From: Magnaporthiopsis rhizophila
Taxonomy: Eukaryota > Ascomycota > Sordariomycetes > Magnaporthales > Magnaporthaceae
Reading direction: 5' to 3'
Assembly: GCA_003049465.1 (NCBI GenBank)
Contig: PYSS01000067.1
Span: 151,110-215,109, forward strand
Length of the DNA stretch: 64,000 bases
Shown here piece after piece: positions 46,703 to 56,545 of the stretch. Numbering within the stretch: position 1 is the stretch's first letter; each line of letters opens with the position of its first letter. Under the pieces are notes generated by a model. The model ran no database searches. It was not told where the DNA came from and worked only from the letters and a program-made list of their open reading frames with translations. The position numbers and the translations under genes are program-made.

Positions 46703-46810
46703 CCCCCCCCCCCCCCCCCCNNNNNNNNNNNNNNNNNNNNNNNNNNNNNNNNNNNNNNNNNNNNNNNNNNNNNNNNNNNNNNNNNNNNNNNNNNNNNNNN
46801 NCCCCCCCCC
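46703..46810. other. Assembly gap of 81 N flanked by C18 and C9
   Basis: N residues fill 46721-46801. The left flank is 18 C and the right flank 9 C, on the same strand. The unread part is therefore probably a long C/G homopolymer or C-rich repeat that stopped sequencing; the stated gap length may be an estimate. Coding frames drawn through the gap are not meaningful. Confidence 0.97.
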
Positions 46811-47103
46811 AGATCGACAAAGACCGCATGCAGGTGGTCAACCAACAAGGGCCCCCCGGAAATATAGGTAGCATGCTCGATCCCGCCTCCCGAGATCTAC
46901 CTTTCTCAAGGGCGCCCGCCCGCTCCGCCACAAAACTAATAAATCATCCCGTCGGCAGCCACCCGCTCCGCTCGCGAACAACACCACACCGGTGGGTGGT
47001 GATCAGCCAGACTCTCGCTCTCCCCTCAACGTACCGACACCGTGCCTGCGCAGGCCGGTCCCGCAACGCCTCGTTCAACGTTGCACATCAGTCGACGCCC
47101 ATC

Positions 47104-48491
47104 ATGGCAGAGGGTCCGCCTTCACCCCCGACCCAAATCCGCACCGAGACCAACGGGCCAATTGTCACGGGCATCGGCATCGGCTTTCTCGTCGTCAACG
47201 TCGTCTTCACGGCGCTTCGCTTCTACACCCGAGCCACGATCCTGAAGGCCATTGGCAAAGATGACTGGGCCATCCTCATTGCCACCGTATGTTGACCATG
47301 TTATCGCGGACAACGAATCGATACTGACCGGACAATGGCATCATCAAGCTCCTCTCCATCGTCTACTCGATAGCCCTGTTCTACGAGGTCAAGTACGGCA
47401 TGGGGAGGCACGTCGAGAACGTCACAATGACCGAAACCATAGAGCAGTTGAAGGTATGCCTTTTATATATACATATACCGTCATTCCGGGGCGTGCCGCC
47501 CCAGCCCCACCCCACAAGGCTCGTCGTCTGACAATGGATGGCTTGCAGTTCCTCATGCTCGGCATCGCCAGCTACAACGCCGGCATGAACGTCGCAAAGC
47601 TGGGCTTCCTGTTCCAATACAGGCGCATCTTCCAGGACAAGCTCGTCCGAACCGTCTGCTTTTGGTTCATCATTTACGTCTGCTTCTGGGCCGTTCTACA
47701 GCTCACTCTCCTCTTTCTCGCCTGTTTTCCCCTGAGCATCATCGTCCCGAGCATGGCTGGTAAATGCCTCGATACCTTGCCTGTCTGGTACTCTTCGTCC
47801 GTCATGAGCATGGTTACCGATATTTTCATCTTTTGCATACCATTGCCGTCCGTCTGGAAGCTCCAGCTCCCGACCAGGCAAAGGGTCCTGGTCATGGGCA
47901 TTTTCTGCTTGGGGTTCTTGTAAGTGGAAGCTCTTCTACTTTTCTCAACTAACAGCCACAAACCCACCCACCTCACCTTACTGACTTTACGATCCCCCCA
48001 GCGTCTGCATCATCTCCGTCTACAGGCTCTCGACGCTCTACAGCGGCGTCGTCAGCCCCGACCCGACATGGGACAACATCGGCGCGGCCATCTGGTCCGC
48101 CGTCGAGCTCGGCGTCTCCATCCTGGCCTCCAATCTACCCACCCTCCGCCCGCTGCTTGCGCGCATCCTACCCGGCCTGGGCCTGACCAGCCACAACCGC
48201 TACCGCAGCAGCTACATGCGCTACGGCCGCTCCGGCCCGCCCGGCGGGCAGCACAAGTCCAACCCGACCAGCAAGTCCCTCACCACCGGTGAGCGTGGCC
48301 CCCGCTCCGAGAGCGTCGGCACCGACGAGCTCGCCCTCCGCGAGATGGACCCGGAGCGCGGCGCCTCCGTCACGGGCAACTACGCCGTCGCGTCGTCGAA
48401 CCGCGGGACCAGCTTTGCGGTGATGGACCAGGAGAGTTCGGGGCAGATCATCATGACGACCGACATAACGGTGAACTCTGGGAGGCGATGA
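47104..48491 (+). CDS. PTH11-like seven-transmembrane protein (fungal rhodopsin-domain family)
   Basis: Four exons, 47104-47286, 47349-47453, 47549-47919 and 48002-48491, keep phase and give 382 residues. Seven hydrophobic segments follow the family pattern: GIGIGFLVVNVVFTALRFY; DDWAILIAT continuing into LLSIVYSIALF; LMLGIASYNAGMNVAKLGF; CFWFIIYVCFWAVLQLTLLF; MSMVTDIFIFCIPLPSVWKL; LVMGIFCLGFFVCIISVYRL; and IWSAVELGVSILASNLPTL. The KDDW motif after TM1, the exit P-x-P-x-W and the VELGVSILASNLPTLRPLL block are characteristic of the fungal rhodopsin-like family that includes PTH11-type receptors. There is no N-terminal CFEM domain. The C-terminal tail of about 110 residues is cytosolic, Ser-rich and probably phosphorylated. 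Surface or nutrient sensing is the family expectation; ligand unknown. The 5' leader is interrupted by the assembly gap about 300 bp upstream. Confidence 0.92.
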
Positions 48492-49781
48492 CCGAAGATA
48501 TGAGGATTGGTTCTTTTTTTTATCCCTGCTTTTCTTGGGTAGGCAGCAGTGTGGGTCGGCTGTGGCGGACGGAGCAAAGGGGGCGTGTTCGGTAGCAAGG
48601 TGGGTTTTTGTTTCTTGCGTTTTGGAATAGGTTATTATACCTGTTGTAAACTCGAACGACATAAAACTTTAATTACTGTTGTCTCTCCTTTAGCTGAGGG
48701 TTTCGAACCCGTATGCGCATTGGTAAGTCTGTGCCAGTGGCACAGAAGGGTGCGTGCCGGAGGCACCGGTAACGTAAGATAAAAGATCGATAATTTGCCG
48801 GGGCGCCAGCAAGAGGAATCTGTTTACCGAAATAAACGACAGCCCGGGTGGCGCTGATGTGGGGCGGCACCCAAGGCGTGCCGGCCGCGTGGCGGCGGCT
48901 GGGTCAAAATAATTTCTTCTTTTTTTTTTTTGGCCAAAAGAAAAGCAAGAAAGGAATTTTTAGTACCGACGCCCTAAAACGCAAACTCTAGTAGACACGT
49001 GGGCAAGCTAGCTGGAGTAATTACAAAGGTCTATCTCGCGCCTCCGTGGAACGTCCGGCTTGCTGCTTTACGTTTGACTATTATGATTAGGGTCAGGGTG
49101 TCACTCGAATGCGCGAAGCATTCCCATGGTAATTGTCGCGAAAGATATTTAACCCAATTGTCAGCCACTGGTTGATAAGCGGGGCTTCGCTTTTAGCCTG
49201 TGTGGCACAGTGGGATCTTCACAGTAGTTTTGTAATCGTGTCTGCAAAAATAATTCTGGCAGTCATGATTGCAAAGGTTATCCACGTCCGGGACAGATAC
49301 AAGGCTGGAAATCTGGTTATATCCTACTTCATAAATCAGGGCCTCTTGGTAATGTCGCCAAGGCCTGGCCGAGGAAGGAAAATTCGCGCGCGCCACAGGG
49401 AGGCATAATTATCACTGACGAGCACACCATCGGAAGACAATAACGCCGTCAAGCTCAGGGTGGATCATAATTATTCCGTGCAAATCAATGGCGGTTCCTC
49501 ATCTACCGGACAGAAGACGAGGAATCCCTCTGGCAGCTTTCATTTGGGGTGTCTTGGAGAATTTGTGGCAAGTCCTGAGAAGGATGAAATGATATTGCGA
49601 TTCTTGTCGTGCAGGCTACTTGAGTAGAAATCAACGAGCAGAGTGCGTTGAAACTAACGACGCCCCGTCCCCGGTTATTCCAGTCCTGAGCGCTGGCGTC
49701 TTCAGAGCCCTGGCGGCGGGGCAGAAGTGGTCTCGTGTGGATGATTGTATAGGCTTGCGACGTCGAAGTTCTTCCGTCCCT
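48492..49781. other. Intergenic region, AT-rich, possible repeat relic
   Basis: About 1.3 kb between the convergent PTH11-like and IFI6-like genes. It contains a GGGTTTCGAACCC palindrome at about 48699, flanked by short inverted segments (GTGCCAGTGGCAC; GTGCCGGAGGCAC at about 48755), reminiscent of a decayed short element, and AT-rich sequence to about 49440. No gene seen. Confidence 0.45.
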
Positions 49782-50412
49782 TCAAGCTCGGCCCCATATC
49801 ATGCCCAGGCGCTGAAAGAAGCTGAACAAGGAGCCCTCGGGAACGAACCCGGCATACGTAGACTGCCACCACGAGGCGAATGTATCTGCAAATCTGTCAG
49901 CTCACGCACACCCAGCCTGGCAAAACCTGGTAGAAGCACTGACCAGCAACGGGCCCCAGCTCGCCGAAACCGAGCGCCTCGACCACCCACGGCGCCACCA
50001 AGACCAGCACGCCGATGGCGACGATGGTGGCGAAGCCGGCCACGAGATACGGGTGCTCCTTTGAAAAGGTAAAGACCGCCTGGGCGGCCTCCTCGGCCTT
50101 GTTGATGGCCTCGGCCAGAGCCGGTCCGACCTTCTCTCGGCCCTCTTTGATGACGGTCTCGAGACCGCCGACGATGGCGCGGGCGATGTTCTCGGTCCAG
50201 CCCTGCTCGCCGACGACGTCGCGGACGCGACGCTGCAGCGCCGGGCCGTTCTTCTCGGCGGTGCGGAGGAGCTCGACCACCTCGGCCGAGATCTCTTGGG
50301 CCGAGCGAGCGCCGTTGGGCGCCTGGGCTTGGGGCTTCTCGCTAGGCTTGGGGCGGGAATCCTCGGGTTCGGTGCTGCCGAAGCAGGCGGCGACTGCCTT
50401 TAGCAGATCCAT
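49782..50412 (-). CDS. IFI6/IFI27-like (interferon-induced 6-16 family) small membrane protein
   Basis: Two exons, 50412-49944 and 49885-49782, with a 58-bp intron (GTCAGT...TTTGCAG), give 190 residues. Residues 1-90 are charged and helical, with no obvious signal peptide. A hydrophobic block (YLVAGFATIVAIGVLVLVAP, about 125-150) is followed by a Gly-rich FGELGPVA segment. The second exon encodes FASWWQSTYAGFVPEGSLFSFFQRLGM, the ending typical of fungal IFI6/IFI27-like proteins. In animals such proteins sit in mitochondrial or ER membranes and affect apoptosis and stress; the fungal role is unknown. The open frame extends upstream to 50619, but the ATG at 50412 (MDLLKAVAACFG) fits better. Without splicing the C-terminal motif would be lost, which supports the intron. 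Confidence 0.85.
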
Positions 50413-53400
50413 TTTCGCTGGGGGCAGGTTTTTTTGTGCAGTGCTTGCGGAGGATTGTGGAGGCAGCGTCGCCAACGTGGAAGCCGGGCTGTCTTGGGTC
50501 TTCGAAGCGAGCGTGCGGTTGGGTTCCAGTTTAAGCCGCTGTGGGGGGTGGATGGAGATGGGGGCCTGAGCTTTTTTGGCTTTGAGGGTGGATGGAAAGA
50601 TGAGTTTGCGGCACGCCATACAAGGGAGGTGCGCGGAACAAAAAAAAAAAAAAAAAGACTGTCAAAAGGCAGACAGACGGTCGTTTGCGAGAGCCGAAAA
50701 ATTAGGATTTAGAAATGATGAGGGAAGCGGGCTGTCGTGCTTGGGGAAGAATTGGTCAAAGGGCAGGCGCCTGGCAGGAGCCTGCCTGCCTGGTGGATTT
50801 GGTCGGCCTCCCGCATGGCATACGCGCCCAAAAGAGTGTCACCAATCGGCCCGACGTTTCCAAAGTTTTAACCAATGTATTAGACGACAAGCCGCAAAAG
50901 GCTTACCAGCATCCAGGCCGTATATGGCTGGGTGCTTGGTTGGGACCCAGCCACTTCTAGAGGCCGGGGCCGCCACAAAGCCACAAAGCAGGTGGAGCCC
51001 CCCACGGAGGATGCAGGCTGGAACACGGACCAGAAAGGGCACAAATTTTCGCGCCAAGAGATACCTAGGGAGGCAAGCCCGAAGAGGAGAAGAAGTAGTC
51101 ACGCCAAGAGTAGAACCAATAAGCTGGTCATCCTTCGACCAACCTGAGATTTTCCTCTTTTTCCCGCATGGGCTGCAGAAGCAGCTCGCGAATGTGACCT
51201 TGACTGATAAAGTGATGTACATAGGCCTTGCCTACGAGATATACCTGGACATGACCAGCCTTATATTCTCACAAAGCTCCAAATGTTTGCCAAGGTGGGT
51301 TAGCAGACAGGGTGCAGACGGACAGCCAAATTCCCATCGGGACGACGGCTCGAGGAGATGATATGGATGAGGGGGTAAGGCAGTAGAAGGAAGAATAGGG
51401 AAACACAGAAGTATAGCGGTCACCTGAGGTCGGGTCTGGATATGCATAGGTATTTTCAATGCGTTACAATCATCTCGTGAATCTGGAAATTCCCCGACTG
51501 CACACCGCCACTAGGTCCGAGACGTAACTCGTCCAAGGGTTTACATCCGAATGGCATAGAGTGTAACGCCCATGTTATGGATGCTTTACCTCAAACGTCA
51601 AATTACATCCTGATGAGAACGGGCCTCACCACAGGTACAATTCTATGGTGGTTGATACAGCTCGAAAAAGCAGCAAAGACCAAAATACTGCGGCATGCAT
51701 GCTTAAATTAAATGCATCGGTAGTGCACAGTACAGTACTAGATTACATTGCACTGGCGCCGGTCGTACCAAATACAGCAGATTGTCCGAAGCTGTGATCT
51801 GCATCCCAGAGCAAGATAAGGTTTCACGGGCCGCTTCTTGCCACCGCAACCTTTTTCATTGGAGAAAACAGACAGAAAGGGGAAGTCGCCCGACTCCATG
51901 TGCTGTTACCAAACAGAAAAAAGGGTTTGCCCTTGACAAATGCCCATGTGCCCCCCGACGATCCAATCACCCGAACCGCGGGATGGTCCAAAGTGCCGGA
52001 TGCACTACGGGTATGCACTAGCTGGGGGACCCTGCATAAACCCAGCGATCGCAATACCCAATGTGCCGGATTTCACAGCAAGGCAGCGGGCAGTTCGGGC
52101 GAAAAGTTTCCGCCGCGGAGCCCGAGCCCGCACCAAAAGCTCAGGCGGATACCCGCTCCGGCTACTTATCGGACGAACTCAGGCCGAGCGCTTGCTCGAA
52201 GGGGCGGGCAATGGGATCGACGCAGACACAGTTCGCAGGTCAGGTCCCTCGCGACGGCTTGAAACGTGACACCTTTCCATGAGGCCCTTCCACGTATGCG
52301 GTGGAGGTTTCAGAAACTTCGACGTCGTCTACAGACCTCTGTAAAGCAAACGCCCTGACGAGAGGAGTATGCTTATTTTTGCAAATCCCCCATCATCTCG
52401 CTTTTCGCGACAGCAAAGCTCCTCGATGCTCCGTGGGGTAGATGGCACCTCACCACCAGGTGAGGAACCATCGCGGTGTAGTGTTGTAGGACGATGCGGG
52501 AAATAGAACTGTGTCACGACGCGCGTAGGCGGCTCGAGCGGCTAGCGCTCGGCGGTCGGCGGACAATGTGCGTAGCTTTTCTCGCCGACGAGCCTGGGTC
52601 GGTGCTGGGAGGATGGATGTGCTGTCTGTCGGCTCCAGATGCCGTCCAAAGGCAGCTGCTCGCACTACGAGGCGGTCCTAGTTCGCAGGCCGCACAACCG
52701 GATTTAGATGCCCCTAAGCGAAGCACCTCTCTACTCGCGCTGGAGGTATTTCCACTCCATCGCAGCACGACAGAGCTCTCGATGGATGTGATTTTGTGCA
52801 CGTCAGTCTGCATGCCACGTGGAAAAAGGAACCTCCATGGTCGACCACAGCGCCCAGGCGTATCAGGTGACCAAGCCTTGGCTACATGACATCGTCCACA
52901 CCGCGGACGTTGCGTTCGTGGCGACTCTGTCGTGCACGCTGGAGCCTGTGCGCAGCCCGAAGAGGAAAAAACAAGAGAGGATGGTCGAGAAGAAAAAGTC
53001 TAAATAGGGCTCGACCAAATGCTTGACTCGGGAGTTGGATGGCAGGGATGTCGCCTGACAAGCGGGTCAGGGCTGGAGGCGGGGATTCTCTTTGCATTGT
53101 CGGGCGAGGAACCACCACCCATGTGCCCATTTTCGGGAACAAACACCAGACGACCTAGTCATCGGCGGTGCTCAGGTATCGTCAGGGCACAGGCAAAATT
53201 ACGTACTGTTGCGTCTTTGTTGGGTGCCAACCAAGGAGGGTCATCAGCACGGTGGCCTCCGTCAACCTGCCCAGCTGGGAAGGAGGAGGAAACAGGTTTC
53301 GACTTGGCAATGCTGGAGCGGCGACCGAGAATAGCAGTCGAAGCCCCTCTAATCAGCCGTTCCCTGGTGTTCTTGCTTTCTGCGGTGCGGTCATTACTCT

Positions 53401-55306
53401 CCACTCAAGGCGACGATGGACAACGATGAGGGTAGGCGGGTATGGCGGCTGGGCGGCACGGTACCTACCTAGGTACATATGTGAGGAGAGCCAAAAGGAT
53501 ATGCCATCCAGATTTCATCCCATCTCGTTGGCGAAATAACCTTCAACGACCCGAAAACGGTAAATCGGCACAGGCCACCCTTACAAAACACACGGCATAA
53601 AGTTAATTCCCTATGGTGGCAAAGCCGGCAGGACAGGGGCTGTTGGCGGGAAGTTGGGCAAAGCGCGCTAGACAAGCGACATTGGGGAAAAAAAGAGAAA
53701 CGAACGGGAGGATCGCGTTAGGGCGAGAAACATGCAATAATGCGCTGACCCCAGATAATAGGCGAGCCGACCCCATCGCGAATGGGTTTTGACAGACGGG
53801 GAAAAGAAAAATCGTCATCGTTCTCAAGACATCTGCCTACATGCCCTTCTTGGGAGCTGGATGGGCCCAGGCCGTCCACCAAAAGGTGGGGGGTTGACGA
53901 GGAAACGAAGGCAGGGAGGCCTGGTAAGGTGTGGGAGTTTGAGTTTTTGCGCACTGCCATCAGCGTTGGAGACGCAATATAGCTGGCGTCCACTGTGCGC
54001 ATGGTAGTGGGGAAAACCGGCCGGGCATTTTTCGATAGCGAATTGCTCTTTTAGGCCGAGGCGCGGGGCCTGAGTGGTGCGGAAAGCGGTGAAAAGCGAC
54101 GGGTCACGGACTTTGTAAATGGCTTTCCTCACCAGATCTAGGAAAAAAGAAGAAAAAGGAGAAAGAAAGGAAGGAAGAGAATGACTTGTTTGCAAGACGC
54201 TGGCTGTTTGGGCAGACACGGAGCTGCAAGACGGAGCTGCAGTGCATGTTGGAGAATCCTGTCAGGTGCATTTGCTCTGCATTTGCGTCGGATTCCATGC
54301 CGCGTGGCAAATAGAGAGAAAAAAAAACCCCATTTGGCAAGTCATGTCCAGACGAATCCCCGACAGGGAAAACCCCGCGGGCGTCGTCAGAAAACATGAA
54401 CAAACAAGTGGAGCGTTGAGGAACGTTTCCTCATGTCTCCACCAAATGTTTTGCAGCCATGCGGGCGGGCGACCCCTCACTCTCTCTCCAGGAACAAACA
54501 GACGAGCGCACTGACGGCCAGGTACCACGGGCAGGTGGTACCAGGGGGCTTCGACTAAGAATGGTTTCGTTCGGACGGGGGGGTGTGGCCCTTTCGTATC
54601 AGCAGCACGTACTGGACACATGCGTCTCTCTCTCAACTCTCCGATGAACGGGCGCGCGAGGAATGCAAGCGGGGAGGGGAGGAGAGAGAGACCCTTACCA
54701 GCAGCGGGCACCCTTGCCTGATGTCGATGCGTGCCCAGCCCAGCGGTGCGGTGCCTGGGTCGCGACGACGTGTGGACTGGACCGGGGGGTGTTAAGAGTT
54801 GTCTGCTTCGCGGCCGGACCCGAGGCAACGGGAGAACGTAAATAGGTAACCTCATGGCCGGCTCCGACTCGTGCTGGCGGGATGGATGGCAGGCTGCTCT
54901 CTTTTCTCCTTCATCTCAGCCATCTTTATCAAGATACCCCCAATCTTCCTTTTCTTTCTTCTTTTTTTTTCTCGTCTTTTTTTTTTCTTCTCCCCTTTGG
55001 CACTTTCGTTCCTTTCCCACGTCGGCGTGCAGCAGGCTGCTGTTTGATACCTACCTACCTACCTACCTACCGTCGATACTACCGATCCCTCCTTCGACCT
55101 CGCGCCGCGCGCGCCATTTCCATTATCGCGAAGCTATTCTCTATTCATTAACTTTTTCCCCTTCTCTTCTCTCGTCGTTGTATTACCACACTCGCAGCTC
55201 GAAACCACGCACCGAGCTACTCTCTTTCTGCCGAGCAGCCGGACCTCATACCCCCCACACACCTCAACAACATCAGATCAACACCAGTCAAGAAACACCA
55301 GTCAAG
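50413..55306. other. Long intergenic region (4.9 kb)
   Basis: No domain or consistent codon bias in any frame. A 261-codon plus frame (50576-51361) covers the IFI6-like promoter and looks random. A TACCTAGGTA palindrome sits near 53464. The right end (about 54940-55306) is a CT-rich leader of the next gene, with a (CTAC)5 microsatellite at 55051-55070. Nothing else stands out. Confidence 0.5.
55051..55070. repeat. (CTAC)5 microsatellite in the leader of the next gene
   Basis: Five CTAC units within the pyrimidine-rich sequence upstream of the ATG at 55307. Confidence 0.9.
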
Positions 55307-56545
55307 ATGGTGGCAGTAGGAAAGCGCGGATCGCGCATGGGCCTGCAGCTGCTCGGGGCCCTGAAGAGGCAAGCCCAGAGCGACAACAGCGAGCCTCTCA
55401 GGGGAAGGCCGGCGCCCGTCATGACCTCCCCGCCGTCTCCGCCCGCCGCCATGGCCGAGGCCGGCTCCGACTCGCGGTCGCGTACGACTTCGGATGCGAC
55501 CCCGGAAGCTTTGCTGAGGGCGCCGCCGGCGGCCACGTCATCCACCAACGCCACAAACACCCCGACACCCAACGACATGCTTCTCCCGCCCGTGCAGACA
55601 CTGTCGTCTCCTCCTCCCGTCATCTACACCTCGGCTCCGGAAAGGCCGGCCACGCCGGCGCGTGACAACGTCGGCAACGCCATTGGGATCGTGTTTGGTG
55701 CTCTTGGTATGTTTTCTTCTTCATCCTCCTTTCCACCTCCCCACCTGAGCTCCAAACTAACAGAACCCGACCAACCAGCCTGCGCCTTGACCATCGGCTT
55801 CATCATGGTCATCTGCACGGTCCGGAGGCGGCGCTCGCGGAACGGACCTTCCGCCCGGCCCAAGGCGAGGGACCAACCGCCGCCGCCCTACTCCGACAAG
55901 CCCGTCAAGCACCTGTCCGCGCTCATGCCGCCGTTGCCGCCACTCCACACGCCCATGGCCGAGCTCAGCGCCCAGTCGCCCGCCATCCCCGGCCCGCAGG
56001 AAATGGCGGTTCCGTCGCCCCTCAAGCTCAGCGACCGCCCTGCCTCGCCCTGGCCGTTCAAGATGTCGTCGCCGTCGCCGGCGGGGGCGGCAGCAGCTGG
56101 CAGCAGTAGCAGCAGCAGCAGCAGCAGGGAGCCGGCGGGGGCGACGCGCGAGTGGCTCGAGGTCCCGTCCATGCCGCCCGCGTCGTTTGTGCTGCAGCCG
56201 CCGCCCAAGACGCTCTTCTCGCGCATCTCGCGCTACAGCGGCAGCGCTCGCTACTCGAAGCGGTCGACGGGGCTGACCATGCTGGACGAGATGCAGTTCT
56301 CGGCCTACTGCAAGCTCAGCAGCGGCGCCAAGTCGCCCGTCAGCGACAAGGCCAACCAGATCCTCGGCAAGCGCGACGACGAGCCGACGTTCGCCAAGCC
56401 CGCCCCGGCGTTTGAGAAGACGACGTCGCCCAGGAGCCCATTCAAGAAGATGACGTCGCCCAAGAGCCCGTTCAGGATGCTGGGTCGCTTCCCCACTCGC
56501 GATGAGTGGAAGAGCGGCAGGGTGGCGAACGGTCATTACCCTTAA
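55307..56545 (+). CDS. Single-pass membrane protein with Ser/Pro-rich domains; shares a C-terminal motif with the gene at 58604
   Basis: Two exons, 55307-55706 and 55779-56545, are joined by a 72-bp intron with a CTAAC branch site and give 388 residues. Residues 1 to about 120 are Pro/Thr/Ser-rich without an N-terminal signal peptide. One transmembrane helix (IGIVFGALACALTIGFIMVICTV, about 125-148) is followed at once by RRRRS, so the C-terminal half should be cytosolic. That half has proline and serine runs, phosphorylation-like repeats (TSPRSPFKKM, TSPKSPFRML) and the motif RYSKRSTGLTMLDEMQF at about 291. The layout recalls fungal Ser/Thr-rich single-pass surface proteins such as wall sensors, but no known extracellular domain is present. 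I chose the ATG at 55307 (CAAGATGG context); the frame is open to 54854 but upstream sequence is leader-like. Function unknown. Confidence 0.8.
   Translation: MVAVGKRGSRMGLQLLGALKRQAQSDNSEPLRGRPAPVMTSPPSPPAAMAEAGSDSRSRTTSDATPEALLRAPPAATSSTNATNTPTPNDMLLPPVQTLSSPPPVIYTSAPERPATPARDNVGNAIGIVFGALGMFSSSSSFPPPHLSSKLTEPDQPACALTIGFIMVICTVRRRRSRNGPSARPKARDQPPPPYSDKPVKHLSALMPPLPPLHTPMAELSAQSPAIPGPQEMAVPSPLKLSDRPASPWPFKMSSPSPAGAAAAGSSSSSSSSREPAGATREWLEVPSMPPASFVLQPPPKTLFSRISRYSGSARYSKRSTGLTMLDEMQFSAYCKLSSGAKSPVSDKANQILGKRDDEPTFAKPAPAFEKTTSPRSPFKKMTSPKSPFRMLGRFPTRDEWKSGRVANGHYP

Larger units (their letters stand above)
42674..47103. other. Gene-poor region with relic frame, minisatellite and assembly gap
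   Basis: About 4.4 kb. The left part contains a possible degenerate coding frame (43071-44100, separate entry). AT-rich DNA follows, then a 27-bp minisatellite at 45064-45182, a T28 run at 45965-45992 and the N gap at 46721-46801. The right end (about 46810-47103) should be the leader of the PTH11-like gene. I recognise no intact gene. Confidence 0.5.

Noticed and set aside
48690..48775. tRNA gene
   Set aside because: Only a B-box-like palindrome is present; the T stem would have about three pairs and no anticodon or acceptor stems form.
50576..51361. 261-codon plus frame upstream of the IFI6-like gene
   Set aside because: It overlaps that gene's promoter, contains an A-run lysine stretch and has no recognisable content.
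54854..55306. Upstream in-frame ATG at 54854 for the first single-pass membrane protein
   Set aside because: The added 151 residues come from a T/C-rich leader containing the CTAC microsatellite; 55307 has the better start context.
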